Source of the DNA: Xylocopa sonorina
Lineage: Eukaryota; Arthropoda; Insecta; Hymenoptera; Apidae
Length of the DNA: 64,000 nucleotides
Assembly (NCBI RefSeq): GCF_050948175.1
Contig: NW_027490167.1
Span: 1,054,001 to 1,118,000 of the forward strand
Direction of reading: 5' to 3'
Part shown: piece by piece, positions 33,822-43,400 of the stretch
Position numbering within the stretch: position 1 is the first letter of the stretch
Layout of the letters: each line of letters starts with the position of its first letter
Made by a program: the position numbers and the translations under genes
The notes under the pieces: model-generated
What the model was told of the DNA's origin: nothing
Seen by the model: only the letters and a program-made list of their open reading frames with translations
Database searches by the model: none

Positions 33822-36605
33822 TCATGAGACATAGAAATGAGATGCGATATCGCGTTTTAAGAAGCATTACAACTCTATTGCTACGATACGTAGACATCTG
33901 CAAACGCTATTTCCTAGCAAGGAAGTGTCGCATTTACATTCATTTGAAGTGTATGCGAGGAATACATAACACTTCACAATGAATATTATATCTTATCATG
34001 AATCATAGAAATGATATGCGATATCGCGTTTTAAGAAGCGTTAGAACACTATTGCTACGATACGGAGACATCTGCAAATGCTATTTCCTAGCAAGGAAGT
34101 GTCGCATTTACATTCATTTGAAGCGTAGACGAAGAATACATAGTACTACGCAATGAATATTTTATCTTATCATGCGACATAGAAATGAGATGCGATATCG
34201 CGTTTTAAGAAGCGTTAGAACACTATTGCTACGATACGTAGACATCTGCAAACGCTATTTCCTAGCAAGGAAGTGACGCATTTACATTCATTTGAAGCAT
34301 AGACGAGGAATACATAACACTTCGCAATGAATATTATATCTTATCATGAAACATAGAAATGAGATCGGATATCGCGTTTTAAGAAGCATTACAACTCTAT
34401 TGCTACGATACGTAGACATCTGCAAGCGCTATTTCCTGGAAAGGAAGTGTCGCTTTTACAATCATATGGAGCATAGACGAGGAATACATAACACTTCGCA
34501 ATGAATATTATATCTTATCATGAGCCATAGAAATGAGATGCGATATCGCGTTTTAAGAAGCATTACAACTCTATTGCTACGGTACGTAGATATCTGCAAA
34601 CGTTATTTCCTAGCAAGGAAGTGTCGCATTTACATTCTTTTGAAGTGAATACGAGGCATACATGAGACTTCGCAATGAATATTATGTCTTTTCAGTAATC
34701 ATAGATATGAGATGCGATATCGCGTTTTATGAAGCATTACAACTCTATTGCTACGATACTTAGACATCTGCAAACGCTATTTCCTAGCAAGGAAGTGTCG
34801 CACTTACAATCATTTGAAGCGTAGACGACGAATACATAGTACTTCGCAATGAATATTATATCTTATCATGAGACATAGAAATGAGATGCGATATCGCGTT
34901 TTAAGAAGCATTACAACTCTATCGCTACGATACGTAGATATCTGCAAACGTTATTTCCTAGCAAGGAATTGTCGCATTTACTTTCATTTGAAATGTATGC
35001 GAGGAATACAAAACACTTCGCAATGAATATTATATCTTATCATGAATCATAGAAATGAGATGCGATATCGCGTTTTAAGAAGCCTTAGAATTCTATTGCT
35101 AAGATACGTTGGCATCTGCAAGCGCTATTTCCTGGCAAGGATGTGTCGCATTTAGATTCATTTGAAGCGTAGACGACGAATACATAGTACTTCGCAATGA
35201 ATATTATATCTTATCATGAGACACAGAAATGAGATGCGATATCGCGTTTTAAGAAGCATTACAACTCTATTGCTACGATACGTAGACATCTGCAAACGCT
35301 ATTTCCTAGCAAGGAAGTGTCGCATTTACATTCATTTGAAGTGTATGCGAGGAATACATAACACTTCACAATGAATATTATATCTTATCATGAATCATAG
35401 AAATGATATGCGATATCGCGTTTTAAGAAGCGTTAGAACACTATTGCTACGATACGGAGACATCTTCAAATGCTATTTCCTAGCAAGGAAGTGTCGCATT
35501 TACATTCATTTGAAGCGTAGACGAAGAATACATAGTACTACGCAATGAATATTTTATCTTATCATGCGACATAGAAATGAGATGCGATATCGCGTTTTAA
35601 GAAGCGTTAGAACACTATTGCTACGATACGTAGACATCTGCAAACGCTATTTCCTAGCAAGGAAGTGACGCATTTACATTCATTTGAAGCATAGACGAGG
35701 AATACATAACACTTCGCAATGAATATTATATCTTATCATGAAACATAGAAATGAGATCGGATATCGCGTTTTAAGAAGCATTACAACTCTATTGCTACGA
35801 TACGTAGACATCTGCAAGCGCTATTTCCTGGAAAGGAAGTGTCGCTTTTACAATCATATGGAGCATAGACGAGGAATACATAACACTTCGCAATGAATAT
35901 TATATCTTATCATGAGCCATAGAAATGAGATGCGATATCGCGTTTTAAGAAGCATTACAACTCTATTGCTACGGTACGTAGATATCTGCAAACGTTATTT
36001 CCTAGCAAGGAAGTGTCGCATTTACATTCTTTTGAAGTGAATACGAGGCATACATGAGACTTCGCAATGAATATTATGTCTTTTCAGTAATCATAGATAT
36101 GAGATGCGATATCGCGTTTTATGAAGCATTACAACTCTATTGCTACGATACTTAGACATCTGCAAACGCTATTTCCTAGCAAGGAAGTGTCGCACTTACA
36201 ATCATTTGAAGCGTAGACGACGAATACATAGTACTTCGCAATGAATATTATATCTTATCATGAGACATAGAAATGAGATGCGATATCGCGTTTTAAGAAG
36301 CATTACAACTCTATCGCTACGATACGTAGATATCTGCAAACGTTATTTCCTAGCAAGGAATTGTCGCATTTACTTTCATTTGAAATGTATGCGAGGAATA
36401 CAAAACACTTCGCAATGAATATTATATCTTATCATGAATCATAGAAATGAGATGCGATATCGCGTTTTAAGAAGCCTTAGAATTCTATTGCTAAGATACG
36501 TTGGCATCTGCAAGCGCTATTTCCTGGCAAGGATGTGTCGCATTTAGATTCATTTGAAGCGTAGACGACGAATACATAGTACTTCGCAATGAATATTATA
36601 TCTTA
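33822..36605. repeat. 8-monomer higher-order repeat, two tandem copies (1392 bp each)
   Basis: About 33822-35213 and 35214-36605 are near-identical. Marker pairs such as tacggagaca at 34061/35453 are exactly 1392 bp apart. Similarity ends at about 36606. Confidence 0.9.
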
Positions 36606-37583
36606 TAATGAATCATAGAAATGAGATGCGATATCGCGTTTTAAGAAGCATTACAACTCTATTGCTACGATACGTAGACATCTGCAAACGCTATTTCCTA
36701 GCAAGGAAGTGTCGCATTTACATTCTTTTGAAGTGAATACGAGGCATACATGAGACTTCGCAATGAATATTATATCTTTTCAGTAAACATAGAAATGAGA
36801 TGCGATATCGCGTTTTATGAAGCATTACAACTCTATTGCTACGATACGTAGACATCTGCAAACGCTATTTCCTAGCAAGGAAGTGACGCATTTACATTCA
36901 TTTGAAGCATAGACGAGGAATACATAACACTTCGCAATGAATATTATATCTTATCATGAAACATAGAAATGAGATCGGGTATCGCGTTTTAAGAAGCATT
37001 ACAACTCTATTGCTACGATACGTAGACATCTGCAAGCGCTATTTCCTGGCAAGGAAGTGTCTCATTTACATTCATTTGAAGCGTAGACGCGGAATACATA
37101 GTACTTCGCAATGAATATTATATCTTATCATGAGATATGGAAATGAGATGCGATATCGCGTTTTACGAAGCATTACAACTCTATTGCTACGATACGTAGA
37201 CATCTGCAAGCGCTATTTCCTGGCAAGGAAGTGTCGCATTTACATTCATTTGAAGCGTAGGCGAGGAATTCATAGTATACTACGCAATGAATATTTTATC
37301 TTATCATGAATCACAGAAATGAGATGCGATATCGCGTTTTAAGAAGCTTTAGAACACTATTGCTACGATACGTAGACATCTGCAAACGCTATTTCCGAGA
37401 AAGGAAGTGTCGCATTTACATTCATTTGAAGCGTAGACGAAGAATACATAGTACTTCGCAATGAATATTTATCTTATCATGAGACATAGAAATGAGATGC
37501 GATATCGCGTTTTAAGAAGCATTAAAACTCTATTGCTACGATACGTAGACATCTGCAAACGCTATTTCCTAGCAAGGAAGTGT

Positions 37584-37587
37584 CGCA
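37584..37587. repeat. Left target-site duplication of Element 4 (CGCA)
   Basis: CGCA before the LTR matches 46467-46470; joined flanks give gaagtgtcgcatttacattc, normal satellite. Confidence 0.95.
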
Positions 37588-37966
37588 TGTGACGTCAGGC
37601 GCACCGCCTGCCACCCTCTGGCGCCAACCAGCATCCGCAGCATCCGCAACCGGGACACCGCTCTCCCGCCAGCACCTGTATCAGCATCCCCCGTACACGG
37701 GCCGCACGACGATTCGACGCCCCGAGACGAGGAGACAACGCTACGAGGATGAGGAATACCTCCCCGCGTACGAATCCCGATCACCTGCGATCACACAACC
37801 GTACGCTTACTTTTCATACACGCGATTCTAGATTAAGCACTCTACACGAATCATGTACATACACAACCCAACACACACCTAAATATAAGCAGATATTTGT
37901 ACAATCATAATTTCTAAGTCGTATAGAATATAAGCTGCGATGCGCGCCCGCGCGCACTCGACGCTC

Positions 37967-37991
37967 GCGGCTCACGCTGAACGCGAGCCGC
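37967..37991 (+). other. Conserved GC-rich inverted repeat in LTR
   Basis: GCGGCTC (37967-37973) pairs with GAGCCGC (37985-37991). In family 2 the second arm is GGGCCGC, which keeps pairing through a U-G wobble if transcribed. It may be an RNA hairpin or a protein-binding palindrome. Confidence 0.45.
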
Positions 37992-38307
37992 ACCCCACTC
38001 CGAGTGGCCGCCCCACTCCGATCGTACGCCCCACTCACGGGGCCCAGCGACTCGCGCGCCACGCAACCCGAGGAGGTCGCGGACGCGCGACCGAGAGAAG
38101 AGTTCCTTCGAGTCCGATCTCCGAGACGGTTCTAATCTCAACCTCCGAGCAATACGCTCCCCTGCCACGAGCTATCAGCTCTCATGCAGCCGACTCTATC
38201 GCATCTCCCTTAGCGGAGTCCTTATTATAACTTATTACTATTTCCATTTCATATTATATCGTTAGTTGATAGCTTAGACTTAGTAAAGTGTAGTAGGATA
38301 GTTATAT

Positions 38308-38318
38308 TATAGAATATA
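38308..38318 (+). promoter_or_regulatory. Candidate TATA-like promoter element in LTR
   Basis: TATAGAATATA in an AT-rich block. From here to the leader ATG at 38586 there is no other ATG on this strand. ATAGAATATA and TTTTACCA are conserved in family 2. An alternative TATA-like site (TATAAG, 37929-37934) lies before the GC-rich hairpin. The start site is unproven. Confidence 0.35.
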
Positions 38319-38585
38319 CTCTTGTTTTACCAAATCCAAGTCTCTTTATTCGAATACAAGTTCCTTAAATTCTATTCCACGTGTACGCTCGCGATTCTTA
38401 TTCAATTCACACGATTCATCTGCGACAGCTCTGTACGCTGGACAGTCTTTGAGCGCACCAACGCTCGACTGCTCTCGCTGCATTCCTATCGTATCCAAGG
38501 TATCTTGAACAAGGATCGACCTCGGTAAGCCAGAGCGCACCATCGCTTGGCCGAGCCGTATTCCGTCCTAGTGCAAGCGCCTTTG

Positions 38586-38915
38586 ATGAATCCCGAGCCT
38601 CCGAAAAGGCGTACACGACGCGCGGGTAGGAAAGAATATCTACGCCGTCTCATTCGCGAATACGCGAGTTGTACTTCCGGACATCCATACGTCTGCAACG
38701 CTGTTTCCGTCCCTGCGAAGGAGGTCTTCGCAGCCGTACGTCCAATTCGAATCCAGGATCGCCCGGTTCCAGCGCCAGTTTCCTCCAGCCGTAGCTCGCC
38801 TGCCTGGAGACTCATTCCCGTCGACGCTCCGCCGATCCAGCCGTACGCCGCTGCTATTCCGGTCACGGATCCACGGCGCCACAGATACCTGGAACGAGAG
38901 GCGAAACAGTATTAA
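38586..38915 (+). CDS. LTR-encoded leader ORF (109 aa, function unknown)
   Basis: First ORF after the promoter-like block and upstream of gag; unrecognised protein. It begins MNPEPPKRRTRRAGRKEY (strongly basic), has a short Cys-containing middle (YASCTSGHPYVCNA), then a Pro/Ala/Arg-rich part ending RRHRYLEREAKQY. The frame is open upstream to 38547, but without an ATG. Against family 2, the 32 codons from the Trp have 10 synonymous and 5 nonsynonymous changes (hand count), which suggests selection on the protein. Antisense frames are also open in part, so coding is likely but not proven. The only Cys/His cluster does not fit a known zinc motif. Confidence 0.55.
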   Translation: MNPEPPKRRTRRAGRKEYLRRLIREYASCTSGHPYVCNAVSVPAKEVFAAVRPIRIQDRPVPAPVSSSRSSPAWRLIPVDAPPIQPYAAAIPVTDPRRHRYLEREAKQY

Positions 38916-38929
38916 GAAGACGTCGAAAG

Positions 38930-38935
38930 GTAAGT
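38930..38935 (+). other. Candidate 5' splice site after the leader ORF
   Basis: GAAAG|GTAAGTG, a consensus donor 14 nt after the leader stop. The matching family 2 site is also a perfect GTAAGT. An acceptor was not identified. Confidence 0.5.
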
Positions 38936-39082
38936 GTTAGGCGTAATTTTGGTTAGATCGAGTTCCGACCGCCAACGAACCCGGCCCCAGCGCAATTCGC
39001 GTAGGTTTTTCGGGAAAGGCTACGAATCGTGCCATCGGATCGAGCGCAAACGCACCTCGGGACGTGACACGAAAGATATTTT

Positions 39083-39100
39083 TGGTGACAGCGGTGGGAT
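39083..39100 (+). other. Primer binding site (tRNA-Leu type)
   Basis: TGGTGACAGCGGTGGGAT, complementary to ATCCCACCGCTGTCACCA. The TGG pairs with the CCA end. It starts 14 nt after the last LTR base. Confidence 0.85.
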
Positions 39101-39151
39101 AGCCACGCGTTCTCCACGGAAATTCTGCCGTCCGAGACCGCGAAACAAGCC

Positions 39152-40483
39152 ATGGCAACGAGAACTCCACCGACCAAAACGCGCCAGCAAGCGCAACGGG
39201 CCGCCGCGATGCACGAAACTGATCGCGATAAACGCACAAATAGGGCATTAGATTTTCAAGACGCTCTCGGCGAGCTTACTCAAGATACCGCGCAAGCAGG
39301 CACATCGGCGAAAAACGTAGAATCGACCGATCCAACTACGGTGACCTTGCTTCAACAAGTTGAAATGCTCCGTCGCGAAATTGAAGCTATCCGCCGAACT
39401 CCAGATCTAGCACGCGACGATACAGTGCCGTTGGAAATTCCGCGTATAGACCCGATTTCCGCACAAGGTTCGAGTCAAATATCCGCCGTAACCAACCCGC
39501 AACATGACGAGCTTTCGCTCAAGCAAGCGCTTGAAGCCGTACCGACGTTCGACGGACAAAATATTCCGGTACTCCAATTTACGCGGGCTTGCAAACGGGC
39601 TTACGAACTAATTCCGAACGGGTGCGAGCGCACGTTTACGCGCCTTCTGAAGGGCAAATTGAAGGGCCGCGCTTATGCCGCGTTAGAGGACGAGCCGTGC
39701 CAGACGATTCTGGAATTAACTGATATTCTTCGATGTTCGTTCGGACCCGTGAAATCCGCCGATCACTACAGGGGCGAACTCACCAATATATACATGCGTG
39801 CCAACGAGCACATTTTAGATTATATTGGACGGGTAAAGGACCTGAAGACAGCCATAATTGACTGCGACAGACTCGCGCGTCGCGATCCCCAAGAGTCCTT
39901 AGAAAGCGTAAACAAACTCGCGTCACAGTGCTTCAGGGACGGACTTATTCCCGAAATAAGAATTCAGATGCCGATAGATCCATACAACACCCTGCAGCAA
40001 ATTTTCACAAGAGCACGCGAACTCTTTCAAATTCACGAACGCGACTTACAACGTCTAGGCAAAACGCGACCACGCGCGGAATCTCGCGAAAAACTCGTAG
40101 ACATTATCTGCAGTAAATGCAACAACACGGGACATTACGCGACCGAATGTCGGCTCAGAACCGTACCTCAATACCGATCACGGGAATATCGAGACCCATA
40201 CCTGCGTCCCAGGGACGCACCGCTTCCCGCTCAACGCCCGTCCTACGAACAGCCGCGACAAATTTTAGACAGGGACGCGCAAAAATTTTGCAAATATTGT
40301 AAAAACCCGGGGCACAGCATAGACGAATGCCGTAAGAGAAGATATAATAACAATTTGAACAGGGACTCGGGAAACGACGGTGGCCTCCGTACCCGCCGCG
40401 AGACAGGTCGCGAGGCCCTACCGCAAATACGAACTCTCGCAGCGAACAATTCCGACGAGGAAGTAGGAGAAACGCCGCAATAA
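39152..40483 (+). CDS. gag: Gag polyprotein, 443 aa
   Basis: Structural polyprotein of the particle. The ATG at 39152 has a strong context (AAGCCATGG) and is 82 nt past the 5' LTR. Residues 64-82 form a likely coiled coil. About 120-300 is the helical capsid region. CCHC knuckles are at 320-333 (CSKCNNTGHYATEC) and 380-393 (CKYCKNPGHSIDEC) and bind packaged RNA. The region between them is Pro/Arg/Tyr-rich. After the second knuckle, the slippery site diverts some ribosomes into pol; the rest stop at 40481-40483. This copy appears to carry the ancestral residue at each site where Element 2 differs. Confidence 0.97.
   Translation: MATRTPPTKTRQQAQRAAAMHETDRDKRTNRALDFQDALGELTQDTAQAGTSAKNVESTDPTTVTLLQQVEMLRREIEAIRRTPDLARDDTVPLEIPRIDPISAQGSSQISAVTNPQHDELSLKQALEAVPTFDGQNIPVLQFTRACKRAYELIPNGCERTFTRLLKGKLKGRAYAALEDEPCQTILELTDILRCSFGPVKSADHYRGELTNIYMRANEHILDYIGRVKDLKTAIIDCDRLARRDPQESLESVNKLASQCFRDGLIPEIRIQMPIDPYNTLQQIFTRARELFQIHERDLQRLGKTRPRAESREKLVDIICSKCNNTGHYATECRLRTVPQYRSREYRDPYLRPRDAPLPAQRPSYEQPRQILDRDAQKFCKYCKNPGHSIDECRKRRYNNNLNRDSGNDGGLRTRRETGREALPQIRTLAANNSDEEVGETPQ
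40369..40417 (+). other. -1 frameshift signal, gag to pol
   Basis: GGGAAAC at 40369-40375 reads G GGA AAC in the gag frame, the canonical X XXY YYZ form. The pol frame is open only from 40351 and gag ends at 40483, so the shift must fall in this window. A stem (GGCCT 40382-40386 with AGGCC 40413-40417) begins after a 6-nt spacer and contains an inner hairpin (CGCGA 40397-40401 with TCGCG 40408-40412). Confidence 0.88.
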
Positions 40484-43400
40484 ATATCACCGGGAAAGCA
40501 AGCACGCCTACCGTGATAATTAAATCCGATCATTTAATCTGTCCAACCCGATTTATGATAGACACCGGGGCAGAGATAAACATTATCAAACGATCGGCAT
40601 TAAAATCCTCCGCGCGAATCGACTCTTCGGAAATAGTGATTATAACGGGTGTAACCGACGGCAAAACAGCCACCTTAGGGACGGTGAACCTGGTAATCTT
40701 CGACCGCGTCGTCCCCTTCAATGTAGTCGAGGACAATTTTCCCTTAAAGCCTAACGGAATCCTCGGCTCGGGCTTTTGTAAGGACGCGGAAATTTCCTTC
40801 CTTAAGAAATTTATCAAATGGAACGGGCAGAAAATCCCTTTCGTAGAGGATGTCGAGCCAACCGAAGAACCGTCGTCGCGCCCGGAGACCGCTCCTCACT
40901 TACCAGCGAAAAATAAACAAACGTCGCGCACTAAATCTATTTCTCCTCCGACGCCGCCGCAATCATCGCCCCCTCCGAAACGCGATGCACCGGCGAAATC
41001 TAAACCCAGAACGGATAAGAAGGCCGTTTCTTCGAAGCAAAGAGATCAGATCTCGATTCCTCCGCGATCAAATGTCGGAATAAAGGTTCGCGTGATAAAC
41101 TCCGATATCCCAGAAGGAATAATTCCGAGAATTAATTTAGCACCGGGAATATTTTTCGGGAACGCCCTAGTCAGAGTGGTCCATGGCAAGGCGATTACAA
41201 GAATAATAAATTCATCAGATCGCACGATCAAAATCGCATTGCCAGACGTAAAACTCGAACCGGCTCAAATTATGACTCCCCTCCACGAGGAGGGCAGTCC
41301 CTCTCTGTTTCCAATTTTTTCCAATTCGAAAAAATACGCTGTATCCGCCGCACCGATCGGCTCTTCCCACAAAAGGGAAATTTCTACTTCTATTTCAAAT
41401 CAGACATCGTATTCGACACGCGAGCTTCCTCCTTCTCGGTGCAAAGTAATAAACAAGCACCGAATTTCCTACGCGCAAGCGGTAAAAACCAATGTAAAGC
41501 GAGATGCAAAATCGAAATCTCCGCTATCACCGCAAACCGCCGACTCTCCGCAATCTCGCGTGGACCGTATACTCAGTCTCCTTCGTCTCGATCACCTCAA
41601 TAAGGAGGAAAAAGAACACGTCGTCCGCCTCGTCGAAAGCTCGCAGCATCTCTTCCATATCCAAGGCGACAAATTAGGACACACTTCGGCCACCACGCAT
41701 AAAATACCAACCGTTGACGACCGACCCGTCAACGTGAAGCAATATCGCTTTCCCCCGGCACATAAGGAGGAAATTCGCCGTCAAGTCGAACACTTTTTAC
41801 AAAACGATGTCATCTCTCCGTCCAAATCGCCTTATAATTCACCACTGTGGGTAGTGCCCAAGAAGCCTGATTCCTTGGGCAATAAACAGTGGCGCGTCGT
41901 TATCGACTACCGAGCTCTGAACGAGAAGTCTGTCGCCGACGCGTACCCCCTCCCTTGCATCACGGAGATTCTCGATCAGCTCGGTAGCGCGAAATACTTC
42001 AGTACTTTCGATCTCGCGAGCGGGTTCCATCAGATCCCTATGGAACCCGCCGACGCTCCGAAAACCGCTTTTTCTACGCCTCACGGGCACTATGAGTTCA
42101 AAAGAATGCCCTTCGGGTTGAAAAACGCGCCCGCGACGTTCCAGAGGCTGATGGACAACGTCCTCTCCGGCCTCCAGGGGAACGAGGTATTCGTCTACCT
42201 CGATGATATCGTGATCTACGCCAGCTCTCTGCAGGAGCACCGAGTAAAATTTGAAAAATTAACAAAAAGGCTCAAGGAAGCCAACCTAGTTTTGCAACCT
42301 GATAAGTGCGAATTCCTGCGAAGAGAGGTTAGCTATTTAGGCCACATTATCAGCGAGCACGGGGTAAAACCGGACCCCGCGAAAATAAGCGCGGTGAAAA
42401 ATTTTCCACGTCCACAGAACGCCAAACAAATTAAACAATTCCTCGGTCTTGCGGGATATTACAGGCGTTTCATTGCTAATTTCTCGCGTATCGCTAAACC
42501 TCTGACCAATCTGTTAAAAAAGGACGCGCCTTTCGTGTGGCGCAACGATCAAGAAAACTCATTTGTACAACTTCGCGATTGCCTGTGCGAGGCTCCTATA
42601 CTCCAATATCCGAACTTTAAGCAGCCGTTCGTTATAACCACCGATGCATCTGCCGAAGCGATCGGCGCTATTCTCAGTCAAGGCCCGATAGGTCGCGATC
42701 TGCCGATCGCGTACACGTCGCGATTACTCAATACTGCGGAGCGAAATTATTCTACGATCGAGAAGGAGTGTCTGGCGATCGTCTACGCCGTCCACTATTT
42801 CCGGCCATACATCTACGGTAACCAGTTCAAACTCGTTACCGACCATCGGCCGTTAGTGTGGATGAACTCGGTCAAAGATCCATCCAGTAGACTCGTTCGT
42901 TGGAGGCTTAAGCTTGCTGAATTTGATTATGAGATGGTATACAAAAGCGGCAAAACCAACCTCAATGCGGACGCACTATCGCGGAATCCCGCCCGAGTTT
43001 TCCCGCTTTCCCACGCACTTGATTCGGAGGATGACATCTTCGATGTCTCCCCGGAAGTTCGAAGGAAATACACCACTCCAGCTCCTCCTCCTACACCGGT
43101 AACGTCGGGAACCGACGTACCGACGCCCGACGCTCCCTCACTTACCGACACCTCGTCAACTCCGCACACAACCGATAATCCCGAAATCTATGTCCCTGCA
43201 CCGAATGAATACATCAGGCGAGAGCCTTTGTTTAAATACAGTCGCGACTCACTGTCAACCAGACGAGACAATATTGTCATTTTCGTCACGCAGTCAGGAC
43301 ACCCTTACGACGCGGGTGCCCAAGAACTCGAAAAAACCGGACAATTCCTTCCCAACGAAAACATCGTCCTTTCCAGATCCAAAGTTGTGAAAATAGAAAA

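Larger units (their letters stand above)
32533..37587. repeat. Satellite array 3, 174-bp monomers (about 29 copies)
   Basis: 5055 bp, one base more than exact phase predicts. This is explained by a +2 variant (catagtatactacgc, near 37271) and a -1 variant (gaatatttatc, near 37463). The first part is a paralogue of array 2, at distances of 32 then 34 monomers when Element 3 is removed. It includes an 8-monomer higher-order repeat (33822-36605). No gene is seen. Confidence 0.97.
37588..39069 (+). repeat. 5' LTR of Element 4 (1482 bp)
   Basis: Begins TGTGACGTCAGG, ends ACGTGACA. In order: copy of the Pol tail (to the stop at 37831), a GC-rich hairpin (37967-37991), CCCCACTC repeats at 18-bp spacing (38000-38040 region), an AT-rich block (38220-38340) with a TATA-like element, leader ORF (38586-38915) and splice donor (38930-38935). 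Confidence 0.97.

Noticed and set aside
37929..37934. TATAAG as the main LTR promoter
   Set aside because: Possible, but a start there would put several ATGs and the GC-rich hairpin before the leader ORF. The AT-rich block at 38308 fits the first-ATG pattern better. Left open.
37940..38230. 96-aa GC-rich ORF in the LTR, partly similar in family 2
   Set aside because: Several frames on both strands are open here, and two different frames look similar between families, so the similarity is at nucleotide level. A coding claim is not supported.
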